DNA of 64,000 bases, from positions 17,929-81,928 of the forward strand of contig NZ_BCRB01000005.1 in assembly GCF_001552375.1 (NCBI RefSeq). Reading direction: 5' to 3'. The DNA is from Cellulomonas iranensis NBRC 101100 = JCM 18110 (GTDB lineage: Bacteria; Actinomycetota; Actinomycetes; Actinomycetales; Cellulomonadaceae). Each line of letters begins with the position of its first letter. Position 1 is the first letter of the stretch. The notes beneath the pieces are model-generated. The model saw only the letters and a list, made by a program, of their open reading frames with translations. It ran no database searches and was not told the origin of the DNA. A program made the position numbers and the translations under genes. Below, one piece after another: positions 35,233-43,052 of the stretch.

Positions 35233-35565
35233 ACGCCCCTACCGAAACGGGTCAACCGGAGTCGGGGCAGTCCCCAGCGCCCCTTGAAGGTGAGCCCTCC
35301 CGACGGCGCTGTCGAACGGGCTTCGCTGTCGCATCTCAGGTCGATGTTGGGGCAGCGGGCTGGGGTCTCGAACCCAACCCTTGTAGAGCTCGCCCCCTCA
35401 CCGACGACTTCGCGTGTGTTGAGCCAGCACCGGCGCTCCAGGGCGGGGCGTCGCGACAGCGCACCGTGTCCATAGCGCAGTGACCACCGGAGCCACGAGC
35501 GGGTCGGGGGTCCTCCCTTCCCGCGTTCGCGGAACGCCTGCGAACGGGACCGCCGCCCTGGCACC

Positions 35566-36489
35566 ATGGCGGTCATGACGACGCCAGTCCCGACGCCAGT
35601 CCCGACGTCGCCGTGGCCCTCGCACGTGGTCTTCGAGTCGGACTCCAGTTCCATCTGCCGGACGAGCACCAACCCCGGGCCGAAGCGTCTGCAGCAAGCA
35701 GCGCTCGAGATCGTCAACGCGATCAGCAGCATCTCGATCTCCGGGCCTAGCGACGGGATCGTCTGGCGAGGTCAGGCCGACGAGGCATGGAGAGTCGAGT
35801 CGAAGGCGACGCGCCAGAAGAAGAGCTCGGCTCAGATCCGCGATCACGAGACGAACATGCTCCAGACGATCCGGACTATCGGCGCAGACCGCGCCCAGTA
35901 CACCGGCGATTGGGAGCTGCTCGCCCGCCTGCGCCACCACGCCGCGGCCACGCGCCTCATCGACGTCACGACCGACCCGTTCGTCGCGCTGTGGTTCCTC
36001 TGCGACGACGACTCGACCGCGGGCGGGGTCAACGTTCGGACGCGGCCTGGACTCCTCCTCGCGTTTCAGCGGAGGGCATTTACGACGATCCGCAACCCTC
36101 ACGCGGTCGACTCGTACGACCAGCTCCACTCGAGGAAGCCCGCCCGACTGATCTACTCGACGCCCACGATCGACCCCCGCATCGCAGCGCAGCGAGGACT
36201 CTTCGTGCTGCACAGCGACCCGGATACCACTGCCGGCTCGACGGTCTCCGAGCTCGGCGACTTCACGGCACCCGCCTCGTGGAACTCAACACAGATGAAG
36301 GACCTCGGGATGGCGCACGGCACGGTGGGTCGTGGGCGCAGACGGACCAACTTCCCTGAGGCGCTTGGGATCGTCGTGCCGGCCGCGGTCAAGCCCGTGC
36401 TACTGGACCGTCTTGAGACGAACTTCGGCTTCACGAGAGCGACCATCTACCCGGACTTCAGCGGGGTCGGGCAGATGTTCGCATCCTGA
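35566..36489 (+). CDS. FRG-domain protein
   Basis: 307 residues (ATG 35566; ATG 35575 is possible). The FRG domain is recognised by GIVWRGQADEAWRVESKATR, then LLARLRHHAAATRLIDVTTDPFVALWF, and later RIAAQRGLFVLH. FRG proteins are recurrent in defence islands and near phage genes; their activity is not settled. In the 290 bp before it (35276-35565) only a small hairpin (CGTTCGC/GCGAACG at 35524-35546) is seen. It is the first gene of a five-gene plus-strand set running to 40073. Confidence 0.8.
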   Translation: MAVMTTPVPTPVPTSPWPSHVVFESDSSSICRTSTNPGPKRLQQAALEIVNAISSISISGPSDGIVWRGQADEAWRVESKATRQKKSSAQIRDHETNMLQTIRTIGADRAQYTGDWELLARLRHHAAATRLIDVTTDPFVALWFLCDDDSTAGGVNVRTRPGLLLAFQRRAFTTIRNPHAVDSYDQLHSRKPARLIYSTPTIDPRIAAQRGLFVLHSDPDTTAGSTVSELGDFTAPASWNSTQMKDLGMAHGTVGRGRRRTNFPEALGIVVPAAVKPVLLDRLETNFGFTRATIYPDFSGVGQMFAS

Positions 36490-36593
36490 GCCGCGAGGAA
36501 CGGGAGCCGAATGGGTGACCTGCCGCCGATCTGAGCGTCACTGCGCACGCGAAGGTGACACAGTGCAGTCATCGAGACCTTCGCGCTTGGAAA

Positions 36594-37505
36594 GTGGTGC
36601 CGCACGTGCGTTCGATCCCTGAGAAGACCCTTGAGCACTGGACTTCGCTCTACGCGACGTACCGGTACCGGTCGCACGCGGCGTTGTGGTGGCCAACTCG
36701 CGGCGAGGATGTTCGAGTCGGTGATATCGCCCCGGGCTTGTTCGGGAAGATGTTCAACCTCGAGATCAAGACCACGGAGGCGTCGGGAACAGACCACCAC
36801 GCGTACGTCGATGTCGCACAGCTACGCAGGTATCTCGCGAGTCCGGTGCCGACCTACTACGTGTTCCCGCTACCCGGATGGGTGGGACCGATTCATCTGG
36901 CCGCGGCCGGACCGTGGCGAGGCGGTGTGCCCAAGACGGAGTTCGGGTTCATGAGGTCGCACGGCCGTTGGTTTGGGAACTGGACGATTGTGATTCCGGA
37001 CTACGCGCTGTACGCGCCGATCGCTTACGCAGACGCGCACGGCGACCCCGTCAAAGACCACGAGCGGGTCTTCACGGTAGACACGACCAGCGCGGGCGCC
37101 CCGCGGCGGCAGCGAGGTCTGTACGCCGCACCGTCCTCGAGCAAGCTGACCTCGTGGAGTTGGCGCGAGTTCTGGGAACTGATGGAGGTGTGCGGCGGTT
37201 CGAGTGCGATGCCGGCGATGTTCGCCGTGTCTGGAGGGGGCGGCGACGGCCCGGTTCACCGTTCGGCGCTGGTCGCGAAGATTGCGGCGGTGGCTCGGCT
37301 CGAAGAAGCCACATCCCCGGTGTTCTACGCGCCCGCTGATCGACAAGCAGTGCCGACCCTCGACCAGGAGTACGCGCCGATCGCTGCGACAAGCGTCGCG
37401 GTGTCCGGGGAGCGGGTGAGGGACGGGGCCGACGACCGCCACGACTCGCACCTGACGTCGGTGTACTTGTCCGCAGCACAGATCGCCTCAGCCCGAGCGA
37501 GCTGA
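36594..37505 (+). CDS. putative PD-(D/E)XK nuclease-like protein
   Basis: 303 residues from GTG 36594 behind TTGGAAAG (GTG 36555 would add 13). No family name is certain. The N-terminal 90 residues hold LWWPTRGEDVRVGDIAPG and FNLEIKTTEASG, then HAYVDVAQLRRYL: an acidic residue followed by E-x-K on a strand, the pattern of restriction-endonuclease-like folds. The rest is mixed and ends in a serine-rich tail (SAAQIASARAS). Its position between the FRG and DUF6414/AAA+ genes suggests a defence effector, but that is inference from context. Confidence 0.5.
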   Translation: MVPHVRSIPEKTLEHWTSLYATYRYRSHAALWWPTRGEDVRVGDIAPGLFGKMFNLEIKTTEASGTDHHAYVDVAQLRRYLASPVPTYYVFPLPGWVGPIHLAAAGPWRGGVPKTEFGFMRSHGRWFGNWTIVIPDYALYAPIAYADAHGDPVKDHERVFTVDTTSAGAPRRQRGLYAAPSSSKLTSWSWREFWELMEVCGGSSAMPAMFAVSGGGGDGPVHRSALVAKIAAVARLEEATSPVFYAPADRQAVPTLDQEYAPIAATSVAVSGERVRDGADDRHDSHLTSVYLSAAQIASARAS

Positions 37506-37578
37506 CAGCGACCAACACATCGGCCTCGAGAACAGCACGAGCGCTCCAAACTCGCCACAGATGGATCAAGGAGAGCAG

Positions 37579-37842
37579 ATGACACCCCTCGAAGCGCTGT
37601 GGGACGCCGACGTGAACACCGCGGGCTACATCGTCGAAGCCGCCGCCGGCGATGGCTGGACCGTCTCCGCCCGTGAACACGTCGAGATGCTTGCCCGGGC
37701 GAGCTTCACACCGGCACCGAAGACGCAAGAGATCCTCGACGTCCTGCGGAACGCTCAGTTCACCTTCCGCCCTGTGTGGTTCCCCACGGCCGGCGAAGTC
37801 ATGCAAGGGAAGGCGCTTCAGGCAGTCGAAGTGTCGGGGTGA
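37579..37842 (+). CDS. small acidic hypothetical protein
   Basis: 87 residues from ATG 37579, with AAGGAGA seven bases upstream (ATG 37561 is less likely). Reads MTPLEALWDADVNTAGYIVE with an alpha/beta feel and no known motif. It follows the nuclease-like gene by 73 bp in the same direction. Confidence 0.6.
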   Translation: MTPLEALWDADVNTAGYIVEAAAGDGWTVSAREHVEMLARASFTPAPKTQEILDVLRNAQFTFRPVWFPTAGEVMQGKALQAVEVSG

Positions 37843-38170
37843 AGGCGGGTGATGGGTCTGCCGCGCGGACAGGTGAAAGCTGTCACCCACTCCTGCAGCA
37901 GACCCTGCGGCCGAAACGTCCGGCGGCGTGCGCTGTGGCGGGCGGTCCGAGTGCGGTGTGTGCGCGTGCGGTCGCGGCGGCGATGGCGCTGCGGGCGGGG
38001 GCGTGGCTGATCATGACGAGCTGCTGGTCGGCGAGCTTGCCGACGATCATGCGGTTGCGGTAAACGCCGGTGTGGAGGACGTCGCTGATAACGAGGACGC
38101 CTCGGCCAGTCAGGACGACTATGTCGTTTTCTGCTTCACCAAGGTTGACCAGCACTGCCAGGAGAGGGCT
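37843..38170. other. 328-bp gap with a possible minus-strand gene remnant
   Basis: No plus-strand gene is supported. On the minus strand, 38107-37883 reads GRGVLVISDVLHTGVYRNR, then MIVGKLADQQLVMISHAPAR and a long Ala-rich tail, with strong third-position GC bias. It has no ribosome site or good start and may be the truncated C-terminus of a former gene. No family recognised. Confidence 0.3.
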
Positions 38171-38938
38171 ATGAGCAAAGAATCCGGTGAGGAAACCCGA
38201 AAGCCGATGATCAAGGTCGTGTACTTTGACGAGCAGAGCGCGTCGGACTATCTCGACATCACCGCGGGCGGAAAAGCCGAGACCACCAGCGGGGAGGTGC
38301 GCGAACGCACGCGTGACATGCACTCGAAGGTGGAGACGCAGCTCGCCGCGAAGTTTAGCTGGCTGCCGTTCGTGGGCGCGTCAGCCCAGGTGGGCGCCGG
38401 CATCGACGTGGCGAGCGTCGGGCAGAGCATCCTGAGCAAGACGCTGTCGAACACGATCTTGACCGACTACCTCGCGGAGGTGTCCAGCGACAGCCGCGTC
38501 CGCGTCCTGGAGGGCTTGAGCGTGACCGCACCGAAGGACTCGGCGGCCTACGTGAAGATGTACACGCCCTACATGATCATCGCTCGCACCGAAGACTCCG
38601 GTCTCGACATCGCACGGATGGACGAAGCGTTCGAACGAGCTAAGGGCTACTACGATCTTCTCGGCACGGACAACGAAGGTCACAAGTGTGTGCTGCGTTT
38701 CAACATCCGCGCGTTCCGCAACAACTACGGTCTGGCGGACCTCCGGCGGATGCGCCTGGTCTACCACGGTGTGCGCGTCGGCGAGACGACCGAGGCAGAT
38801 CTCGCCATGAGGGCCGAGATGTCCGGGGACCACGACCCCGAGCCGACATCCGCGGTGGATATCCTGGACGGCGATTCGCCTGCGGCTCCGCCTCTGGACG
38901 TGTTTGACGTCATCCTGGCGGGTGTCTCCGGTGAGTGA
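38171..38938 (+). CDS. DUF6414-like protein
   Basis: 255 residues from ATG 38171, with GGAGAGGG before it; the longer reading frame upstream is shadow. It opens KPMIKVVYFDEQSASDYLDI, the hallmark of DUF6414-type proteins, then TAGGKAE..., a helical stretch with SWLPFVGASAQVGAGIDVAS, and an alpha/beta C-terminal half. No transmembrane helix is certain. Its last eight bases overlap the start of the AAA+ gene, so the two proteins are made together. The family's function is unknown; the coupling to an ATPase suggests a substrate or sensor partner. Confidence 0.7.
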   Translation: MSKESGEETRKPMIKVVYFDEQSASDYLDITAGGKAETTSGEVRERTRDMHSKVETQLAAKFSWLPFVGASAQVGAGIDVASVGQSILSKTLSNTILTDYLAEVSSDSRVRVLEGLSVTAPKDSAAYVKMYTPYMIIARTEDSGLDIARMDEAFERAKGYYDLLGTDNEGHKCVLRFNIRAFRNNYGLADLRRMRLVYHGVRVGETTEADLAMRAEMSGDHDPEPTSAVDILDGDSPAAPPLDVFDVILAGVSGE

Positions 38939-40073
38939 CCCGACCGTAACCATCTATTACGGGCCGCTCACCTGGTTCACGGACGAGATCGGTGCGACTC
39001 CTCACGAACGCCTAATGGATTTGGTGTTCGCACGCGAGGAAGATCGCCGCACAGTTCTTCACCGGCTCGAGGGCGCCCCCGATCCGGGGGAGGACCCCGA
39101 GGATGCTGAGGCTGCGCGACCGCACCGGGTGGTGGCGGAGTCCGGTGACTACGCGAGCCTGCAAGAGCACGTGATCACGAACTTTGCCGGTCTCGTCCGG
39201 CAGCTGCGCCCGCACGAGCTCCACCTTCAGAACCCGCCGGCGGCGGTCCGTGCGCAGTTGGAGCGGGTCGCGGACGTAGAGATCAAGACGTACCCATATC
39301 CGCGGGTGACGAAAGAGGTCGTGAGGGCGGTCCGTGACGGGTTCGCCGATCACCTCGTGGGCCAGGCGCACGTGAAGGAGTCCCTGCTGGCAGCACTGTA
39401 CCCATTGACCCGCGAGAACCGCTCCGCACCGATCGTCCTGATGTTCTTCGGCCCATCCGGTGTGGGCAAGACCGAGACCGCCCAGTTCGTCAACGGCCTG
39501 CTGGGTGGCAGGCTGCTGCGCAAGCAGTTCTCGATGTTTCACAGTGACAAGTTCGCTTCCTATCTTTTCGGCGGTACGCACTCGGAGGCATCGCTAGCGC
39601 GGGACCTGCTCGACCGGGAGTCCGGGGTGATCCTGATCGACGAGTTCGACAAGGCCAACCCGGTCTTCCACAGCGCGTTCTACCAGTTGTTCGACGGTGG
39701 CGAGTTCGAGGACAAGAACTACAGCGTGACTGTGGGTCCGTCGTTGATCATCTGCACGTCGAACTACGAGTCGGTCACCCAAGTCCGAGATGCCCTTGGC
39801 GACGCCTTGTACTCCCGGTTCGACGCGATGATCGAATTCAAGAGCCTGTCGGCCGAGCAAATCGACGTGGTGATCGACCGGCTCGTCGCGGACCGCTTCA
39901 CCAAACTCGATGCGGACGAATCGGCGCGAATCGATCCGGCGGAGGTCACGGCGCTCCTCAAGGCAGGCGCGAGCCGCACCGGCAACGTCCGGAGGCTTGG
40001 GAAGTTTGTCGACGAACTCATCTCGCTGATGCTCGTTCGCTCGTGGACGCACGAGGAGGGGTCACCCATCTAG
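38931..40073 (+). CDS. Clp/AAA_2-type AAA+ ATPase
   Basis: 380 residues from GTG 38931. The first ~135 residues are unassigned. A single AAA_2 module follows: FADHLVGQAHVKESLLAALY, Walker A GPSGVGKT, Walker B GVILIDEFDKA, sensor 1 LIICTSNYE, and the arginine-finger region LGDALYSRFDAMIEF, with a helical lid at the C-terminus. This is the D2-type module of ClpA/ClpB, but alone and without the N domain, D1 or the IGF loop for ClpP. It probably remodels or unfolds a partner; the overlapping DUF6414 gene is the obvious candidate. It is the last gene of the plus-strand set. Confidence 0.85.
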   Translation: MSDPTVTIYYGPLTWFTDEIGATPHERLMDLVFAREEDRRTVLHRLEGAPDPGEDPEDAEAARPHRVVAESGDYASLQEHVITNFAGLVRQLRPHELHLQNPPAAVRAQLERVADVEIKTYPYPRVTKEVVRAVRDGFADHLVGQAHVKESLLAALYPLTRENRSAPIVLMFFGPSGVGKTETAQFVNGLLGGRLLRKQFSMFHSDKFASYLFGGTHSEASLARDLLDRESGVILIDEFDKANPVFHSAFYQLFDGGEFEDKNYSVTVGPSLIICTSNYESVTQVRDALGDALYSRFDAMIEFKSLSAEQIDVVIDRLVADRFTKLDADESARIDPAEVTALLKAGASRTGNVRRLGKFVDELISLMLVRSWTHEEGSPI

Positions 40074-40302
40074 CCATCTCGCGCCGGCCTGAGGGTCAGC
40101 CGTCGAAGCTGCGGTCGCAGATCGTCCAACCGTGCGTCAGTTCCACCGAGCACTCGGTGGCATGACGGTACCTGACTGGGAGCCGGGATCCTGCAGGCCA
40201 GCAAGAGGACCCGTTTCCGATCTGGGAATGTCCACCTTCGGCTTAGCGACTCTATGCCAGTTGACCAGCGACGACGGGTTATTTGACAAGTGCCATATCC
40301 GA

Positions 40303-40332
40303 GGTGGCTGGGCTCGTCGAAACCCAGCCACC
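40303..40332 (+). terminator. hairpin downstream of the AAA+ gene
   Basis: GGTGGCTGGG and CCCAGCCACC form a perfect 10-bp stem around ten bases, 230 bp after the AAA+ stop in a 383-bp gap between convergent genes (40074-40456). The gap holds no other recognised feature. A terminator or a small structured RNA is possible. Confidence 0.45.
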
Positions 40333-40456
40333 GGGTTCAAGGTCGAGCCGACAAGCACCGAGTTGCAGCTTGCCTCGAGCACGAACTACGCGGCAGGGGC
40401 CCGGACCGTTCGCGCCAATGCCTTGGACGCACCGACCTCGGCGCGCCTGGGTTCCC

Positions 40457-41890
40457 CTACCCCAGGTTATCGAGATGAGTCTCGATAACCTCCGAAACGT
40501 CTGGTGCCTCGTCGATCGCCAGGGTCATCTCACCCTCGTATACTCTGTGGTGCCCCCTTGACGTTAGGGTCCACGTCCCGCGAACGGTCGCCATACCGGG
40601 GTCGCGGACAACGACGACGAATGTCTCATCCGGGAACGCCTCGACCTCTTCTCGGGGCCGCAGGTCTCCGATCGACCACGTGCCGTTGATGGATCCGCCG
40701 TTACTCCAGGAGAAATCGGGGGGCGTGTACGCAGAGGGCAGCGACGGTACGTACATGGACGGCCCGGGCATCGTTGCCCAAGGGCTTGGTTCGGGTCGAG
40801 GTCCCCACGCACGCGGAGGTCGAGGTGGCCAGTCGCTCCGAGAGATTGCCGCCTCGCGCGGTTCCAGACCTTCGACGTCACCTTCGAGGTGGATAGAGAG
40901 CTCCACGTCCTCGAGAAAGGTGTCCGCACGGTTCGCAACTCGAACGATCACGGGCTCAGCCGCGCGCGCGAGAAGCGCATCAAGGAAGTTCGAGATAGCG
41001 TCCTGTGCTTTCACCTCCCAGGCGCGCACGGATGCCACGTAATCCTCACGGGCGCGGTCCTCAGGGATTGCCCTGCCTACGAGAGGGTTCATCAACGGCA
41101 CGTTTGAGCGGAGAGCCTCCCGCAGCGAGGAAACGGCAGCAAGCTCCGTCAGCGAGTGAACTGGTCGCTCGACGGGCGGTTCCTCGTCAGGCAGCTTGCG
41201 TAGGAGTGCCGCAGCCACCTTGGTTACATGCGCGCCCAAGAAGCCCGGGTCGACGGCTGGCCGCACTGCCGTTCCAACGAGGGTGACCTCGATGTCGACG
41301 CTTGGATGGCTGGTCTTGCCGCGCTGGATCAGAGCGGCAATCTCCTCAGCGGTCGCCGGACGTGTCGACCCTTCGGCGCGAATGTACAGCCCACCGTTAC
41401 GCAACGAGTACTTCTGCTCGCTTTTCTCACTCGGCGAGAAGTCGCGCCAGCAGAGAAACGGGTCTTGTCCTGCGACGGGCGGGTCAACGAGAACCAGCAG
41501 CACGTCGCGATCCGAGGAGACAGGGACTCGGACAACATCCCACCCGGGACCGGAAGCGGTGACGAACGGGCGAACCCGTTCTTCGATCTCACCGATCTCG
41601 ATGGCAGGGATTCCCGGTGCGACACCCGGAGCGACGCCGATAACCATGACGCCATAGCCGCCGAACGCCCGGTTCGCAAGTTCTACGGAACGGTTCGCAG
41701 CCCCGAGAATGAACTTTGCGACCTTGGCCGCGCCTAGCGTCCGCGTGAGGTCGATGTCCGACTTCACCTCGAGGTAGTGCCGCTCCGCCCGGTCGTCCGT
41801 GCGAACGAGCGCCTCCACCAGCCGACGGGCGGCGAGCTCGCCTGTCGGAGGGCGGGTCGTATCGATGGGCGGCGCGTCCTTATCGGCCAT
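40457..41890 (-). CDS. AlbA_2 (Schlafen-like) domain protein
   Basis: 477 residues from ATG 41890. Residues ~35-180 are an AlbA_2/divergent AAA_4 domain: HYLEVKSDIDLTRTLGAAKV, AKFILGAANR, GYGVMVIGVAPG, with the E-x-K of a putative nuclease-like site. Residues ~215-340 are helical, and the last ~130 contain a Pro/Trp-rich linker and a beta-rich end. In bacteria AlbA_2 proteins occur in defence islands and as tRNA-cleaving Schlafen relatives; the activity here is inferred. It is convergent with the AAA+ gene and closes the cassette. Its final codons form a perfect hairpin. Confidence 0.75.
   Translation of the reverse strand: MADKDAPPIDTTRPPTGELAARRLVEALVRTDDRAERHYLEVKSDIDLTRTLGAAKVAKFILGAANRSVELANRAFGGYGVMVIGVAPGVAPGIPAIEIGEIEERVRPFVTASGPGWDVVRVPVSSDRDVLLVLVDPPVAGQDPFLCWRDFSPSEKSEQKYSLRNGGLYIRAEGSTRPATAEEIAALIQRGKTSHPSVDIEVTLVGTAVRPAVDPGFLGAHVTKVAAALLRKLPDEEPPVERPVHSLTELAAVSSLREALRSNVPLMNPLVGRAIPEDRAREDYVASVRAWEVKAQDAISNFLDALLARAAEPVIVRVANRADTFLEDVELSIHLEGDVEGLEPREAAISRSDWPPRPPRAWGPRPEPSPWATMPGPSMYVPSLPSAYTPPDFSWSNGGSINGTWSIGDLRPREEVEAFPDETFVVVVRDPGMATVRGTWTLTSRGHHRVYEGEMTLAIDEAPDVSEVIETHLDNLG
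40465..40490. repeat. perfect 11-bp inverted repeat inside the 3' end of the AlbA_2 gene
   Basis: GGTTATCGAGA, TGAG, TCTCGATAACC. It lies five bases before the stop codon complement and is less GC-rich than a typical local terminator; it could end the transcript, or be a recombination or protein site. Confidence 0.6.
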
Positions 41891-41978
41891 GTCCGGGACA
41901 GTACAGGCTCCCCACGCCGCGCGGACGACTCGAATTCCTGGGTCTCCTCATCGCCGGCGAGCCTGAAGAACGCGCGCT

Positions 41979-42180
41979 GTGCTGACCGTGCTGCCAGCCC
42001 CCGCTCGAGCCGCCCGGCCGGTCGCACCAGCAGCACCAGCGCACGAGTTCACTTGGGCAGAGCCACCCGTGGACACCCAGGTCAGACGCTCGCAGCGTTC
42101 CGACTTCCGTCGATGTCCGTTCTGTCCCTCAAGGTATGCCACACACCTGACGAGGCACTACGGAGTTTCCTACTGGTCCC
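41979..42180 (+). other. possible truncated reading frame with a zinc-finger-like motif
   Basis: In the 545-bp gap before the decayed transposase (41891-42435), a frame from GTG 41979 contains CPFCPSRYATHLTRH (C-x2-C-x6-H-x3-H, 42114-42158). The frame then runs into the direct repeat at 42181 and loses sense there. It may be the 5' part of a gene cut by that junction, or chance. No ribosome site is seen. Confidence 0.25.
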
Positions 42181-42575
42181 CAGGCGCGCGGGACAGGCGA
42201 GAAACGTGGTCAAGAACCCGTCGGCGGTCTCGACCGGCACTGCTGAGCGTGGTCTCGCTGGTCCCGTGCTGCGCCGGCCGGGGCCGTGCGGTCCGATCGG
42301 CGCGGGTTCAGCCTACCGGTGCCGCGACTCGGGGTGCGCCGATCACCTCAAGGGCTGGTGTCGTCGTAGTTCAGTTGGGGGGTGGCTTCAGGCAGCGGGA
42401 GCGAGTGCCTGCGTGCGCTGCCGTTGGCGGTGATGCTAGTCGGCCACGGCGTCGTGCGTCACCGCGAAGGAGAGCATGACCAACGCTTGCCGTTCGCCTG
42501 TGAGCGCGACCATGCGACCGCGGTCGAGCCAGGCGTCGGGCTGGGAGTGGGACGACTCGGCGTCGTTGCGCCACC
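42181..42575. repeat. 395-bp imperfect direct repeat, copy 2
   Basis: Starts CAGGCGCGCGGG, identical to the seven 5' bases of the tRNA plus adjacent bases at 33619, and stays alignable to the end of copy 1. The two copies bracket the FRG-to-AlbA_2 cassette. Confidence 0.85.
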
Positions 42576-42640
42576 CGTGCGTCGACGTGTCGACGGGCGC
42601 GCACCGGTGGGTGCATGCGGAGGCGCTCAGGGCGGCTCCA
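42436..42640 (-). pseudogene. second remnant of the transposase-like gene
   Basis: Reads THGWRNDAESSHSQPDAWLD, then MVALTGERQALVMLSFAVTHDAVAD before a TAG at 42436 that replaces the Trp codon present in copy 1. It extends a little further 5' than copy 1 (CTHRCAPVDTS) and then fades; no start codon is left. It just precedes the immunity gene's stop. Confidence 0.55.
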
Positions 42641-42656
42641 GGGTCGGATTGACCGA

Positions 42657-43040
42657 CTACAGCACGTCACCCCGGGCCGCGAGCAGATCTCGTGCCGTCG
42701 TCCCGGGGCGCAGCTCGACGAGCGTGTCCGCCCAGTCGGTCAGGACGACCGAGGAGTCACCGGCGAAGCCCGGGAGGCTGGTGATGACCGAGACGACCTG
42801 CGCGAGCGTCTCTGGCGTCCGCCAGTCGACGTCGAGCGCCTCCCCCGCCACGTCCACCTCGACGAGCGCGACCAGCTCCTCACCGTCCAGCACGGTGATC
42901 TGTCCCGCGGACACCTCCGACAGGCGACCACTCACCCCGGCGAACGTGCTGCGCGGCCAGGCCGCGCGCACGACGTCGAAGACGGCCGACGGGTCGAACC
43001 GGAAGTCACCGTCCGCGACGGCGACGACGGAGTTGGGCAT
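42657..43040 (-). CDS. probable immunity protein of the adjacent toxin
   Basis: 127 residues from ATG 43040, directly behind GGAGAG with GAGG a few bases further up. An acidic alpha/beta protein: GDFRFDPSAVFDVVRAAWPR, then GEELVALVEVDVAGEALDVD and SVVLTDWADTLVELRPG. No family recognised with certainty. It starts 12 bp after the stop of a large putative toxin, in the same operon, and has the size and acidic charge usual for immunity proteins. That role is inferred from position. Confidence 0.65.
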   Translation of the reverse strand: MPNSVVAVADGDFRFDPSAVFDVVRAAWPRSTFAGVSGRLSEVSAGQITVLDGEELVALVEVDVAGEALDVDWRTPETLAQVVSVITSLPGFAGDSSVVLTDWADTLVELRPGTTARDLLAARGDVL

Positions 43041-43052
43041 CTCTCCAACCTC

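Larger units (their letters stand above)
34014..35275 (+). mobile_element. IS3-family insertion sequence (1262 bp, decayed)
   Basis: Terminal inverted repeats are GGGGACTGCCCC-N6-GGTTGAC at 34014 and its complement ending at 35275. It encodes an orfA/orfB pair in the IS3 layout, with orfB broken. No 3-4 bp target duplication is found (CCC left, AGC right), and the gene it interrupts does not resume on the right, so a deletion or rearrangement occurred next to it. Confidence 0.88.

Noticed and set aside
38931..40073. Full ClpA/ClpB chaperone.
   Set aside because: Only one AAA_2 module, no N domain, no D1 and no ClpP-binding loop.
33619..42575. A CRISPR array or other short-repeat array in the hotspot.
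   Set aside because: The repeats are one long imperfect pair; no regularly spaced short repeats are seen anywhere in the window.
42376..42670. A separate hypothetical gene overlapping the dead transposase copy.
   Set aside because: Out-of-frame shadow; the RNDAES frame is the ancestral one.
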